A stretch of 11,451 bases of DNA from Frondihabitans sp. Lineage in GTDB: Bacteria; Actinomycetota; Actinomycetes; Actinomycetales; Microbacteriaceae. The stretch spans positions 1 through 11,451 of the forward strand of contig JAODMX010000008.1 of NCBI GenBank assembly GCA_025464735.1, read 5' to 3'. Made by a program: the position numbers and the translations under genes. Every line of letters begins with the position of its first letter. Position 1 is the first letter of the stretch. Under the pieces are notes generated by a model. That model was not told the DNA's origin. It saw only the letters and a program-made list of their open reading frames with translations, and did no database searches. Shown here in pieces: positions 1-6,599 of the stretch.

Positions 1-17
1 CAGCCAATTTGGGGCTG
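1..17. repeat. Short inverted repeat at left edge
   Basis: CAGCC (1-5) and GGCTG (13-17) form a 5-bp stem around a 7-nt loop, 20 bases ahead of the first gene. It may be the end of a terminator of a gene outside the window, or a 5' hairpin of the molybdoprotein mRNA. The window edge hides any outward extension of the stem. Confidence 0.3.
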
Positions 18-36
18 GTCCGCCTAGCGTGAGGGC

Positions 37-1653
37 ATGTCGGTGCGCGAAGCCTCTCCCTCGGCGAGGCCGGGCGTCACGTTCTCGCGCCGGGCTGCTC
101 GCTCCTGGGCCGCCCTCAACGGGCTCATCGCGCTCGCGGTCTTCCTCGCGTCGGCGGAGATCTCGGCCATCGTGTTCGGGTCGGTGTCGAGCCCGCTGTT
201 CGCTGTCGGATCCTTGGTCATCGACCTCGCCCCGAAGGGGGCGAAAGGCCTGATGGTCTCGCTGTTCGGCACCGGTGACAAGGTTGCGCTGTTCGCTCTG
301 ATGGGGATCCTGCTCGTCGTCATCACGGCACTCGCCGGTCTCCTGGAGTGGCGGCGTCCACCCCTCGGCCGGATCGTCTTCGCCGCGGGCGCTGCAGCTT
401 CGGTCGTGGCGGTCATCACCCGATCCGACGCGAGCGAGCTCCAGGCGGTGCCGTCGATAGTCGGCGGGGTGCTCGCTCTCCTCGTGCTGCGCGTGCTGAC
501 GGTGCGCCTGCACCGGTGGCGGGCGTCGACGACCGTCGAGGAGTTCCCGGAGTCGTTCACGCCGCAGCTACGGAGCACAGGTGTCGAGCGACGGCGTTTT
601 CTTCAGCTGGCGGTGGTGGCGGGGGGACTGTCGGTCGTCCTCGGATCCGGTGCGCGTTTTCTCAACGCGGTCAGGGTCGACGCGGAGGCTCTTCGCGACA
701 AGATTCGTCTGCCTCGGGCCGCGGTTCTCGAGAAGCCGGTGCCGGCGGGCGCTTCCCTCAGGGTCGCGGGCATCACGCCGTACGTCATCTCGAACGACGA
801 CTTCTACCGGATCGACACGGCGCTGCAGATTCCACAGATCGACCCCGCGACCTGGACGTTGAAGATCACCGGACTCGTCGAGAAGGAGGTGTCGATCGGT
901 TTCGACGAACTGCTCGCGAGGCCGCTTGTCGAGCACATGGCGACCCTCAGCTGCGTCTCGAACGACGTCGGTGGCGACCTTGTCGGCAACGCGCTGTGGC
1001 TGGGGTACCCGATTCGCTCGCTTTTGGCCGAGGCCCGGCCTCGTGACGGGGCCGACATGGTGCTCTCGCGCAGCGTGGACGGTTTCACCGCCGGGACGCC
1101 GCTGTCGATCCTGCAGGATGTGGGCACCCAGGCACTCTTGGCCGTCGGCATGAACGGGGCGCCGCTCCCGCTGGAGCACGGGTTCCCGGTGCGGATGGTC
1201 GTGCCCGGGCTGTACGGCTACGTGTCGGCGACGAAGTGGGTGGTTTCGATGGAGGTCACGAAGTTCTCTGAGGCCGAGGCCTACTGGACGACGCGGGGGT
1301 ACTCGGCCCGCGCACCGGTGAAGATCGAGTCGCGCATCGACACGCCCTCGAACGGTTCGTCCGTCGACTTGGGCACCGTGCCAATCGCCGGGGTCGCCTG
1401 GCAACCGCACGTCGGGGTGAAGCGTGTCGAGGTGCGGATCGACGAGGAACCGTGGCAGGAGGCCACGCTCGCGGACAGCGTTTCGGCCGACACCTGGCGG
1501 CAGTGGGTGTATCGGTGGCCGGCGACCAAGGGGACGCACAAGATCCAGGTGCGCGCGACGAACGGGGACGGGCAGACGCAGCCCGAGGCCTACGTGCCGC
1601 CCGCGCCGAACGGCGCCGAGGGGTGGGACGAGATCTCGGTCACGGTGCGCTGA
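37..1653 (+). CDS. Membrane-anchored sulfite-oxidase-like molybdopterin oxidoreductase
   Basis: 538 residues. Five hydrophobic helices (about 25-47, 83-103, 112-128, 138-156, 188-208) precede an extracytoplasmic enzyme domain. The conserved molybdenum-ligand cysteine of the sulfite oxidase family is visible as Cys306 in SCVSN, followed by a molybdopterin-binding region to about 420 and an Ig-like dimerisation domain (about 425-538). Before helix 5 lies ERRRFLQ (184-190), a good twin-arginine motif (RRxFL) inside the protein rather than at its N terminus. Basic loops at 104-112 and 157-187 put those segments in the cytoplasm, so the catalytic domain should be outside. This matches the actinobacterial family typified by Streptomyces Sco3746, in which Sec inserts the first helices and Tat the last. 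The ATG at 37 follows a GTGAGGG ribosome site. The substrate is unknown; no heme or quinone partner is encoded next to it. Confidence 0.93.
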   Translation: MSVREASPSARPGVTFSRRAARSWAALNGLIALAVFLASAEISAIVFGSVSSPLFAVGSLVIDLAPKGAKGLMVSLFGTGDKVALFALMGILLVVITALAGLLEWRRPPLGRIVFAAGAAASVVAVITRSDASELQAVPSIVGGVLALLVLRVLTVRLHRWRASTTVEEFPESFTPQLRSTGVERRRFLQLAVVAGGLSVVLGSGARFLNAVRVDAEALRDKIRLPRAAVLEKPVPAGASLRVAGITPYVISNDDFYRIDTALQIPQIDPATWTLKITGLVEKEVSIGFDELLARPLVEHMATLSCVSNDVGGDLVGNALWLGYPIRSLLAEARPRDGADMVLSRSVDGFTAGTPLSILQDVGTQALLAVGMNGAPLPLEHGFPVRMVVPGLYGYVSATKWVVSMEVTKFSEAEAYWTTRGYSARAPVKIESRIDTPSNGSSVDLGTVPIAGVAWQPHVGVKRVEVRIDEEPWQEATLADSVSADTWRQWVYRWPATKGTHKIQVRATNGDGQTQPEAYVPPAPNGAEGWDEISVTVR

Positions 1654-1665
1654 GCTCAGCCGCTC

Positions 1666-1677
1666 GGGCGTGTGCCC
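1666..1677 (+). terminator. Weak hairpin after the molybdoprotein gene
   Basis: GGGC-GTGT-GCCC sits 12 bases after the molybdoprotein stop. The stem is only 4 bp and no T tract follows, so terminator activity is doubtful. The rest of the 132-base gap holds a TTGACG hexamer at 1737-1742 that could be a -35 element for the next gene, but no TANNNT -10 lies at the right distance. Confidence 0.2.
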
Positions 1678-1785
1678 AGGATCGTGACCGACTCGGGACG
1701 AAAGTCATGGTCAGCGCCCAGCATCGGGGGCGACAATTGACGGAAGAGCTCGACACCGACCCGGTTGCTGAGCGAAGGGATCGAC

Positions 1786-2169
1786 ATGGAAGCGCTTAGC
1801 TACAGCATCTCCATGGCTTTGTTCGCCGTCATCGTGCTTGAGACCGTGGTCAACGTGCGGGCTCGCACGGCGGTCAGGGGTTCGCGTGAACGGTATGTGG
1901 CGTTCACCTGGCGCCGGATCCTGAGCTGGACCGTCAATATCGGCTTCGCGCTCCAGGGCATCATCGGTCTCGTCACCGAGCAGCCGTTCGCGATGATCAG
2001 CCTGCTCTTCGCGGTGTACCTGGCGTACATGGAGATCAAGAACCACAAGGACGACGACGACTGGTTCAACGGCCGCATGAAGAAGATCTGGAAGGCCGTC
2101 AAGAAGGCTTTCACGGTGAAGGTGCGCGTGCCGTCGCCAGTTGCGGCACCATCGCCCGTCTTTGGCTGA
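1786..2169 (+). CDS. Small membrane protein of unknown function, three helices
   Basis: 127 residues. I do not recognise the family. Three hydrophobic segments are visible: about residues 4-23, 44-62 and 67-87. A highly charged tail follows, with an acidic DDDDW cluster and then a cationic, probably amphipathic helix (WFNGRMKKIWKAVKKAF). I chose the ATG at 1786 because AAGGGA lies seven bases upstream. A TTG at 1765 is in frame but has no comparable ribosome site and would add only seven residues. The gene follows the molybdoprotein by 132 bases on the same strand, so it could be read from the same transcript, though nothing in the protein links the two. No catalytic motif is visible. Confidence 0.82.
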   Translation: MEALSYSISMALFAVIVLETVVNVRARTAVRGSRERYVAFTWRRILSWTVNIGFALQGIIGLVTEQPFAMISLLFAVYLAYMEIKNHKDDDDWFNGRMKKIWKAVKKAFTVKVRVPSPVAAPSPVFG

Positions 2170-2178
2170 GTTCTGCGG

Positions 2179-2193
2179 CGCCGCCGGGCGGCG
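2179..2193. terminator. GC-rich hairpin after the small membrane protein gene
   Basis: CGCCGC (2179-2184) and GCGGCG (2188-2193) pair perfectly around a 3-base loop, ten bases past the stop at 2169. There is no T tract, as is common for candidate terminators in high-GC actinobacteria. It separates this gene from the next one at 2247. Confidence 0.4.
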
Positions 2194-2235
2194 AGGCGCG
2201 CCGACGCAACTCAACTAAAGCGTGAGGAGCGGACA

Positions 2236-2241
2236 TACAGT
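2236..2241 (+). promoter_or_regulatory. Candidate -10 (TACAGT) for a leaderless mRNA
   Basis: TACAGT fits TANNNT and ends five bases before the ATG at 2247, so transcription would begin at or next to the start codon. There is no ribosome site at normal distance: the only purine-rich stretch, GAGGAG at 2224-2229, is about 17 bases upstream, too far for standard spacing. No recognisable -35 lies 16-18 bases upstream. Leaderless mRNAs are common in Actinobacteria. Confidence 0.35.
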
Positions 2242-2246
2242 GGGTC

Positions 2247-2777
2247 ATGGCCGTTCAGAACGCAACGATCGTCGCCGTCGTCGGTGAAGGCGCAGCGGAA
2301 GTGATCGACGGGCTCGGCGCCTTGCGCGGAGTCGACGCCCTCAAGCTCGGCGACTCGGACGCCGAGGGCACCGAGCGCATCAGCGCCTCCCACGGCACCT
2401 ATGTCGTCCACGATGCCGACCCGCTGGCGCACGTCGCCCACGCCTGGGTCGAGTTCTTCGACGACCGCTCGACCGGCGGCACCCTCGAGCTCGAGATCGA
2501 GACGGCCCTCACTGCTTTCGCGCGCGGGGAACGGGTGATGCCCGATTACTACGTGGTGCTGGATCCGGAATCCCTCGAGCCCACCTGGCGCCATTGGTGG
2601 TTCGGCGCGCTCGCGTCGCACGGCAGCCGCCGCGTCGTGCCGCAGCCGGCCGCCGTCGGCTCGGTGCGCCGGCTGTTGAGGCAGCTCCCCACCGGCCCCG
2701 GCTGGGTTTCGCCCGCCGAATGGCTGCCGGGGCTCGAGTTCACGCTGCCCGACCGGCAGCGCCTGGTCGGGGAGTGA
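2247..2777 (+). CDS. Conserved-looking soluble protein of unknown function
   Basis: 176 residues with no signal peptide, membrane helix or motif that I recognise. The N-terminal part alternates short hydrophobic strands with acidic turns. The middle contains GTLELEIETALTAFARGERVMPDYYVVLDPESLEPTWRHWW split over two elements, followed by an Arg/Pro-rich C-terminal third (RRLLRQLPTGPGWVSPAEWLPG). Codon use matches its neighbours and the frame stays open with strong third-position GC bias, so it is very likely a real gene. The ATG at 2247 lies next to a possible -10 box rather than behind a ribosome site. Its 3' end faces the convergent MltR-type regulator across a structured 174-base gap. I propose no function. 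Confidence 0.8.
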   Translation: MAVQNATIVAVVGEGAAEVIDGLGALRGVDALKLGDSDAEGTERISASHGTYVVHDADPLAHVAHAWVEFFDDRSTGGTLELEIETALTAFARGERVMPDYYVVLDPESLEPTWRHWWFGALASHGSRRVVPQPAAVGSVRRLLRQLPTGPGWVSPAEWLPGLEFTLPDRQRLVGE

Positions 2778-2837
2778 CGGCAGGCAGCGCGCTCGCGCTC
2801 GGCGAGTGGTTTCCGGTCTGGGCCACTTGACTACGGA

Positions 2838-2847
2838 GTCACGTGAC
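2838..2847. repeat. 10-bp perfect palindrome GTCACGTGAC
   Basis: GTCACGTGAC lies in the convergent gap between the 176-residue gene and the regulator gene. A related half-repeat TGAC-N6-GTCA (2828-2831 and 2838-2841) partly overlaps it. A palindrome this size fits a dimeric regulator site, but no promoter is evident beside it and the gap separates two gene ends, so it may have no function. Confidence 0.4.
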
Positions 2848-2852
2848 CGAAT

Positions 2853-2876
2853 GGGGAAGACGCGCTCCTGCGCCCC
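2853..2876. terminator. Bulged hairpin downstream of the 176-residue gene
   Basis: GCGC (2862-2865) pairs with GCGC (2870-2873) around TCCT. A flanking GGG can pair with CCC across a small bulge. The hairpin lies 75 bases past the stop at 2777 and has no T tract. It is a weak candidate terminator for the plus-strand gene. Confidence 0.25.
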
Positions 2877-2890
2877 AACCGCCCGGCGGA

Positions 2891-2971
2891 AGAAGTACGA
2901 ATATCTGCATGAAGTACCCGCTAGTCCGTACTTCGTCCCGGAGTCGTACTTCTAGCCCCTCGTAGTTCTAG
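2891..2971. repeat. Array of five GTACTTC heptamers forming nested inverted repeats
   Basis: GAAGTAC occurs at 2892-2898 and 2911-2917, its complement GTACTTC at 2928-2934 and 2946-2952, and a one-mismatch copy GTAGTTC at 2962-2968. The outer pair extends to 10 bp (AGAAGTACGA at 2891-2900 with TCGTACTTCT at 2944-2953). The inner pair is a 7-bp stem with a 10-base loop. The last two copies are also direct repeats of 12 bp with one mismatch (2944-2955 and 2960-2971). Copy centres are 16-19 bases apart. The array overlaps the stop codon and last residues of the MltR-type regulator. It could fold as a bidirectional terminator between convergent genes or serve as a multi-site operator; the sequence does not decide. 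Confidence 0.75.
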
Positions 2972-3812
2972 ACGCGTGGGGCGAGGCGGCCGAAAAGGTC
3001 GGCGCCGATCCGCCGAGCAGCGACAGCCGCACCTCCGACTCCGATCCCGGATCGGCGTGGTAGATCACAAGCACGCACCCGTCGCCGCCGGCCACCGCGA
3101 GCTTTTCGTACGACAACGTCAGGTCACCCACCACCGGGTGGTGGAGCACCGTCTCGCCGGCGCCCTTCGTCCGCACCTCCTGCCGCGCCCACAGCCGACG
3201 GAAGTCAGCCGACCGCAACGAAAGCTCGCCGACCAGGCCGGCGAGTGCGGGATCCTCGACGTCCGGACCGATCATGGCCCGGAGCCCGGCGATCGACTTC
3301 CGCGCCGTCGAGTCCCAGCCGTCGCCGTAGAGCTCGCGTAATTCAGGGGCCGTGAAGAACGCGAGCAGGGCGTTCGTGCCGACTTGGAACCCGGGCGAGA
3401 GGGCCCGCGCCAACGGATTCGCCGCGACCACCCGCTGCAGCCGGTCGTGGATATACGCCGGGGTCGGCCAGGTGTCGATGAGGCGGACGAGGCCGGGGGA
3501 GACCGATGCGAGACGACGCGGCGACTTGCGGCGCGGATCCTGCGCCGGGTTCGCGAGAGCACGCAAATAGGCGGCGGCCTCGTCGTCGAGTTGGAGAGCC
3601 CGGGCCAGACCGTCGACGACCGCCGGGGAGGGACGGGAGTCGCGGCCCTGCTCGAGGCGGAGGTAGTACTCGGTGCTGATTCCAGCGAGCATCGCCGCCT
3701 CCTCGCGACGGAGACCCGCGACGCGTCGCCGCGGGGTGGTGGGCAGGCCGACATCCGCAGGATGCAGGCCCTCCCGCCGTGCACGCAGATACTCCCCGAG
3801 ATGGTTGGCCAT
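2952..3812 (-). CDS. MmyB/MltR-type XRE transcriptional regulator
   Basis: 286 residues, the usual length of the family. Residues 5-75 form an XRE helix-turn-helix typical of this group (LGEYLRARR, then VAGLRREEAAMLAGIS and EYYLRLEQGRDSRPS). Residues about 105-270 match the MltR-like PAS-related ligand domain, with recognisable blocks DTWPTPAYIHDRLQRVVAANP, FRRLWARQEV and HPVVGDLTLSYEKL. The founding structure of this domain, from Chloroflexus, bound a fatty acid, and the family is often found beside SDR genes. Here the gene is divergent from an SDR at 3913, so that SDR is the likely target. The start at 3812 has no ribosome site, but TAGGCT (minus strand) ends six bases ahead of it, which suggests a leaderless mRNA. 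The stop codon lies inside the GTACTTC repeat array. Confidence 0.93.
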   Translation of the reverse strand: MANHLGEYLRARREGLHPADVGLPTTPRRRVAGLRREEAAMLAGISTEYYLRLEQGRDSRPSPAVVDGLARALQLDDEAAAYLRALANPAQDPRRKSPRRLASVSPGLVRLIDTWPTPAYIHDRLQRVVAANPLARALSPGFQVGTNALLAFFTAPELRELYGDGWDSTARKSIAGLRAMIGPDVEDPALAGLVGELSLRSADFRRLWARQEVRTKGAGETVLHHPVVGDLTLSYEKLAVAGGDGCVLVIYHADPGSESEVRLSLLGGSAPTFSAASPHASRTTRG

Positions 3813-3912
3813 GATGGCAGCCTAGGCACCATTGCCGCGCGAAGCATGCCCCTGGTGGTACCGGGATAACGCCGGACTGGTTGCCATCGCGGTCACCACG
3901 CACAGTGGAGCC
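3813..3912. promoter_or_regulatory. Divergent control region between regulator and SDR
   Basis: This 100-base gap must hold both promoters. On the minus strand TAGGCT (plus-strand 3819-3824) sits six bases before the regulator ATG, as a -10 of a leaderless message would; it lies partly within the 8-bp palindrome GCCTAGGC (3820-3827). On the plus side CACAGT (3901-3906) precedes GGAG and the SDR ATG. GGTACC (3857-3862) is a 6-bp palindrome near the middle. No long operator repeat is obvious. Confidence 0.45.
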
Positions 3913-4881
3913 ATGACCATCACCACCCCATTCGGATTCCACTCGACGACCGACGACGTCCTCGGCAAGAACGAAAGCAGCGACGGCAGCGACGGCATCG
4001 ACCTCACCGGCAAGCGCATCGTCGTCACGGGCGGCGCCTCCGGCATCGGGCTCGAGACGTCGCGTGCGCTCGCCGCAGCCGGGGCGCACGTCACCGCGGC
4101 AGTCCGCCGCACCGACGGGGCCGTCGCGGCGTTCGACGCTCTCGCCCCGGATCCTGCGCTCCGCTCCCGAATCGACATCGCTCCGCTCGACCTTGCCGAT
4201 CCCTCGTCGATCGCCGCATTCGCGAGCTCGTGGCGCGGCCCGCTCGACGTCCTCGTCAACAACGCCGGCGTCATGGCGCCGCCTCTCGAGCGCATTTGGG
4301 GTGGTCACGAAATCCAGTTCGCCACCAACCACCTCGGCCACATGGCGCTGACGCTCGGTCTGCTTCCGTTCCTGGAAGAGGGCGCAGGATCCCAAGGATC
4401 CGGCCGCGTAGTCATGGTCAGTTCGAGCGCGCACCAGCTGTGTCCCGTGCTCTTCGACGATGTCGACTTCCGTTTCGTCCCGTACGACCCTTACCTCTCG
4501 TATGGCCAGTCAAAGACCGCGAACGTGCTGTTCGCGGTCGAGGCGTCGCACCTCTGGGCGTCGCGCGGGGTGACCGTGAACGCGCTCAACCCGGGTGCCG
4601 TCGCGACGAACCTCCAGCGGCACGTCGGCGGCTCGCCCATCACTCCGCCGGAGCGGCGCAAGACGGTTGCCGAGGGCGCTGCGACCTCCGTCTTCTTGGC
4701 CGCGTCACCTCTCGTTGAGGGCGTCGGCGGGAGGTACTTCGAGAATGCGTCGGAGGCCGCCGCCCTCACGCGGCGCGAGGAGGGGTCGGCGGGGGTGGCG
4801 CCGTTCGCGCTGGACGCGGCGAACGCGTCGCGATTGTGGGAGGTGTCGCTCGCGCTGCTCGCGGGGTCGGCTGGCGCCTGA
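3913..4881 (+). CDS. Short-chain dehydrogenase/reductase (SDR), NAD(P)-dependent
   Basis: 322 residues. The Rossmann signature is TGGASGIG (39-46), the structural NNAG motif is 116-119, the active-site serine is in VSSSAH (170-172), and the catalytic YxxxK is Tyr197/Lys201 (YGQSK). The protein is longer than a classical 250-residue SDR and resembles the retinol-dehydrogenase/WWOX-like group. It has the actinobacterial N-terminal block FGFHSTTDDVLG, here followed by an unusually long Ser/Asp/Gly linker (19-28) before DLTGKRIVVTGG. I chose the ATG at 3913, with GGAG two bases upstream; an in-frame TTG at 3832 would add 27 residues lying inside the regulator's promoter. It is divergent from an MltR-type regulator that probably controls it. 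The substrate cannot be read from the sequence. Confidence 0.93.
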   Translation: MTITTPFGFHSTTDDVLGKNESSDGSDGIDLTGKRIVVTGGASGIGLETSRALAAAGAHVTAAVRRTDGAVAAFDALAPDPALRSRIDIAPLDLADPSSIAAFASSWRGPLDVLVNNAGVMAPPLERIWGGHEIQFATNHLGHMALTLGLLPFLEEGAGSQGSGRVVMVSSSAHQLCPVLFDDVDFRFVPYDPYLSYGQSKTANVLFAVEASHLWASRGVTVNALNPGAVATNLQRHVGGSPITPPERRKTVAEGAATSVFLAASPLVEGVGGRYFENASEAAALTRREEGSAGVAPFALDAANASRLWEVSLALLAGSAGA

Positions 4882-4928
4882 GCTGCGGGCGCGGGCCCGA
4901 GGAGCCGAGGCGCGAGGGGGCAGCCCCG
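4882..4928. terminator. Hairpins between convergent SDR and HNH nuclease genes
   Basis: The 47-base gap between two gene ends can pair GCTGC (4882-4886) with GCAGC (4920-4924), with CGCG segments able to pair inside. Alternatively GGGG-GCAG-CCCC (4916-4927) forms a compact hairpin. There are no T tracts. A bidirectional terminator is likely from its position, but the exact fold is unclear. Confidence 0.35.
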
Positions 4929-6599
4929 CTACATCGTGTTCCAGTGGTAGTCGCCGTTCGCGTCGGCGCCCTTGCCCCCGCACTTGTAGGAGCGACCGTT
5001 GGCAGCCTGGGCGACCTGGCCGACGTCCGCTGCAGCGCAGTAGGCGCCCGGAGTGATGTAGGCCGTCTGCGACTGGGCCGGAGCTGCGGGCGGCGATGCT
5101 GCCTGCTGGGCCGCTGCTTGAGCTGCCGCCGCTGCCGCCGCCTGCTGCTGCACCTCGGCCTGCGCCGCCGCCGCCGCCGCTGCCACGGCAGCCGCGTGCG
5201 CTACCGCCTTATTGTGCGCAGCCACCTGCGCGGCGCGCGTCCGAGCGACCGCCGCGGCATGAGCAACGGCAGCATTGTGAGCCGCAACGGCCGCATGAAC
5301 AGCCCGTGCATGCCGAGCAATTTCCTTGTTGCTCTCCCGAACGACGTGCAGCGTGACAACACTTTCGACGGGGGAGAGCGCATCGGCCTGAGGGGTCTGC
5401 CGCGTGACGCGCCAGTGCGACGGCACTCGAACGTGCGAGCCGTTCTTCGTCACGAAGACGTACTTCAAGGCCGCGTGCGCCGCCGTCACCTGGGCCGTAG
5501 CAGCGGAGACTCCGACGAACTCGGGCACCGTGGACTTGACCACGACTTTGGCGCTCGAGGCGGCCACCTGCGCCGGGCAGGAACTGAGTACCCGGCTCAT
5601 CGCGTCATGCTCGGCCTGCGTGACCCACAGGCCGTAGGTGGCCTTCACGGCGATCTGGTCGGCTACGTAGGTGCAGCGGACGGCCTTGTTCGACGGCAGC
5701 CACGTCGCGGCGTCGCCGTCGCCCTTCTGCTCGTTGGAATGCTCATCCACGGCCAGGAGGTTCGCGGGGTCGTTCGCCAGCACGGTGCGCTGAGCCTCGG
5801 AGAGCTGCTGCGCTCCGGTCTGCCAGGCGTCCTCGAGCGACACGACGTGATCGATCTGGACGAGCGCCGACGTCTTCTCACCACGCACGAACGAGATCGT
5901 GGCCGCGGTGTACGGCGACACGAGAGTTCCCGACGTCACGGTGCACGCGCCGTCCTTCGTGATTCCGACGAGGTCCCGGGCGAGGATGTCGTTGCGCGTG
6001 TCACAGCCGTTGTGGTCGACGTCGAGCCAGGCCGTTCCGAAATCTGCTGTGCGCAGGTAGCCCGATTTGGCGGCCTTGCCCTTGACCGGAAGAGTCGAGA
6101 GAAGCGTCAGTGCGGGGGAATCTGTGGCTGTCGTGGCCGACTCGAACACCGCTGTCGTGCCGGCATCGGCAGGCGTCACGGTTGCAGGGGCTGCGGGAGA
6201 GTCGACGGAGAATGTCGGCGCCGACGTCTTGGTGGACTTCTTCGCAGGATCCTTCGCCGCCGGCGTCACGGATCGCGCAGTCGGCGTGGTCCCGGCTGCC
6301 TGTGTCGCGGCCGGCGAGGCCACTGCAGTTCCCGCGATCGTGCCGACCAGCACGACGGCGAGCCCGATGGCGGCGAACTTCCGCGACGGCAGTCGCGCCC
6401 AGGACTTCCGGCCCGAGAGGACCGTGTAGAGAGCCGTCAGGAATGCCACGGTCCCGGCGAAGACGATGACGCCTATGACTCCGCCGGTCACGGCGCCCAG
6501 CACGAGAAGGAGGGCCGTGAGCCCAGCGCCGATGATGGTCGAAACACGGATCCGGTGGGTGATTTTCCGACGGCCTCGTCGGTCGTGCTGGGTGCTCAT
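4929..6599 (-). CDS. Membrane-anchored HNH nuclease (DUF1524/GmrSD C-terminal type) with PASTA-like domain
   Basis: 556 residues. The N terminus is basic with two membrane helices (about 19-38 and 40-61), a SRK loop and a third helix or signal-like segment (75-95) ending in AVASPA. A Thr/Ala/Pro linker leads to the HNH domain: DH (250-251) in VQIDHVVSLEDAW, NDPANLLAV (276-284), and SNEQKGDGDAATWLP (288-302), which carry the expected His, Asn and Lys. A PASTA-like domain follows (VPEFVG 358-363, to about 420), then an alanine/glutamine-rich stalk (about 432-505) and a 45-residue C-terminal domain with Cys521 and Cys540. The nuclease probably lies outside the membrane, with PASTA and stalk reaching into the wall. 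I chose the ATG at 6599; a TTG three codons upstream is in frame, and neither has a clear ribosome site. The substrate is unknown (extracellular DNA or RNA). Confidence 0.88.
   Translation of the reverse strand: MSTQHDRRGRRKITHRIRVSTIIGAGLTALLLVLGAVTGGVIGVIVFAGTVAFLTALYTVLSGRKSWARLPSRKFAAIGLAVVLVGTIAGTAVASPAATQAAGTTPTARSVTPAAKDPAKKSTKTSAPTFSVDSPAAPATVTPADAGTTAVFESATTATDSPALTLLSTLPVKGKAAKSGYLRTADFGTAWLDVDHNGCDTRNDILARDLVGITKDGACTVTSGTLVSPYTAATISFVRGEKTSALVQIDHVVSLEDAWQTGAQQLSEAQRTVLANDPANLLAVDEHSNEQKGDGDAATWLPSNKAVRCTYVADQIAVKATYGLWVTQAEHDAMSRVLSSCPAQVAASSAKVVVKSTVPEFVGVSAATAQVTAAHAALKYVFVTKNGSHVRVPSHWRVTRQTPQADALSPVESVVTLHVVRESNKEIARHARAVHAAVAAHNAAVAHAAAVARTRAAQVAAHNKAVAHAAAVAAAAAAAQAEVQQQAAAAAAAQAAAQQAASPPAAPAQSQTAYITPGAYCAAADVGQVAQAANGRSYKCGGKGADANGDYHWNTM
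5095..5290 (-). repeat. Alanine/glutamine-rich low-complexity stalk with a 15-residue duplication
   Basis: This part of the HNH nuclease gene is nearly all Ala, Gln, Val and His codons. VAAHNAAVAHAAAVA (5244-5288) recurs as VAAHNKAVAHAAAVA (5181-5225), a 63-base period with one amino-acid change but many silent differences, so the duplication is old and selected at protein level. Runs of GCC/GCT/GCG codons follow. The composition predicts a long helix or coiled coil acting as a spacer. Confidence 0.7.

Noticed and set aside
568..1539. 323-residue minus-strand frame opposite the molybdoprotein gene
   Set aside because: Antisense shadow; the plus strand has an uninterrupted gene with a catalytic cysteine and a dimerisation domain.
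2891..2971. GTACTTC array as a CRISPR array
   Set aside because: Repeats are only 7-12 bases, in mixed orientation, with spacers of about 7-13 bases.
3343..4434. 363-residue minus-strand frame across the SDR gene and regulator start
   Set aside because: It spans two well supported genes in a different frame and has low-complexity composition.
5095..5215. Alanine-codon runs as a microsatellite or assembly error
   Set aside because: The codons are mixed (GCC, GCT, GCG, GCA) and the frame stays intact into a sensible C-terminal domain, so it is selected as protein.
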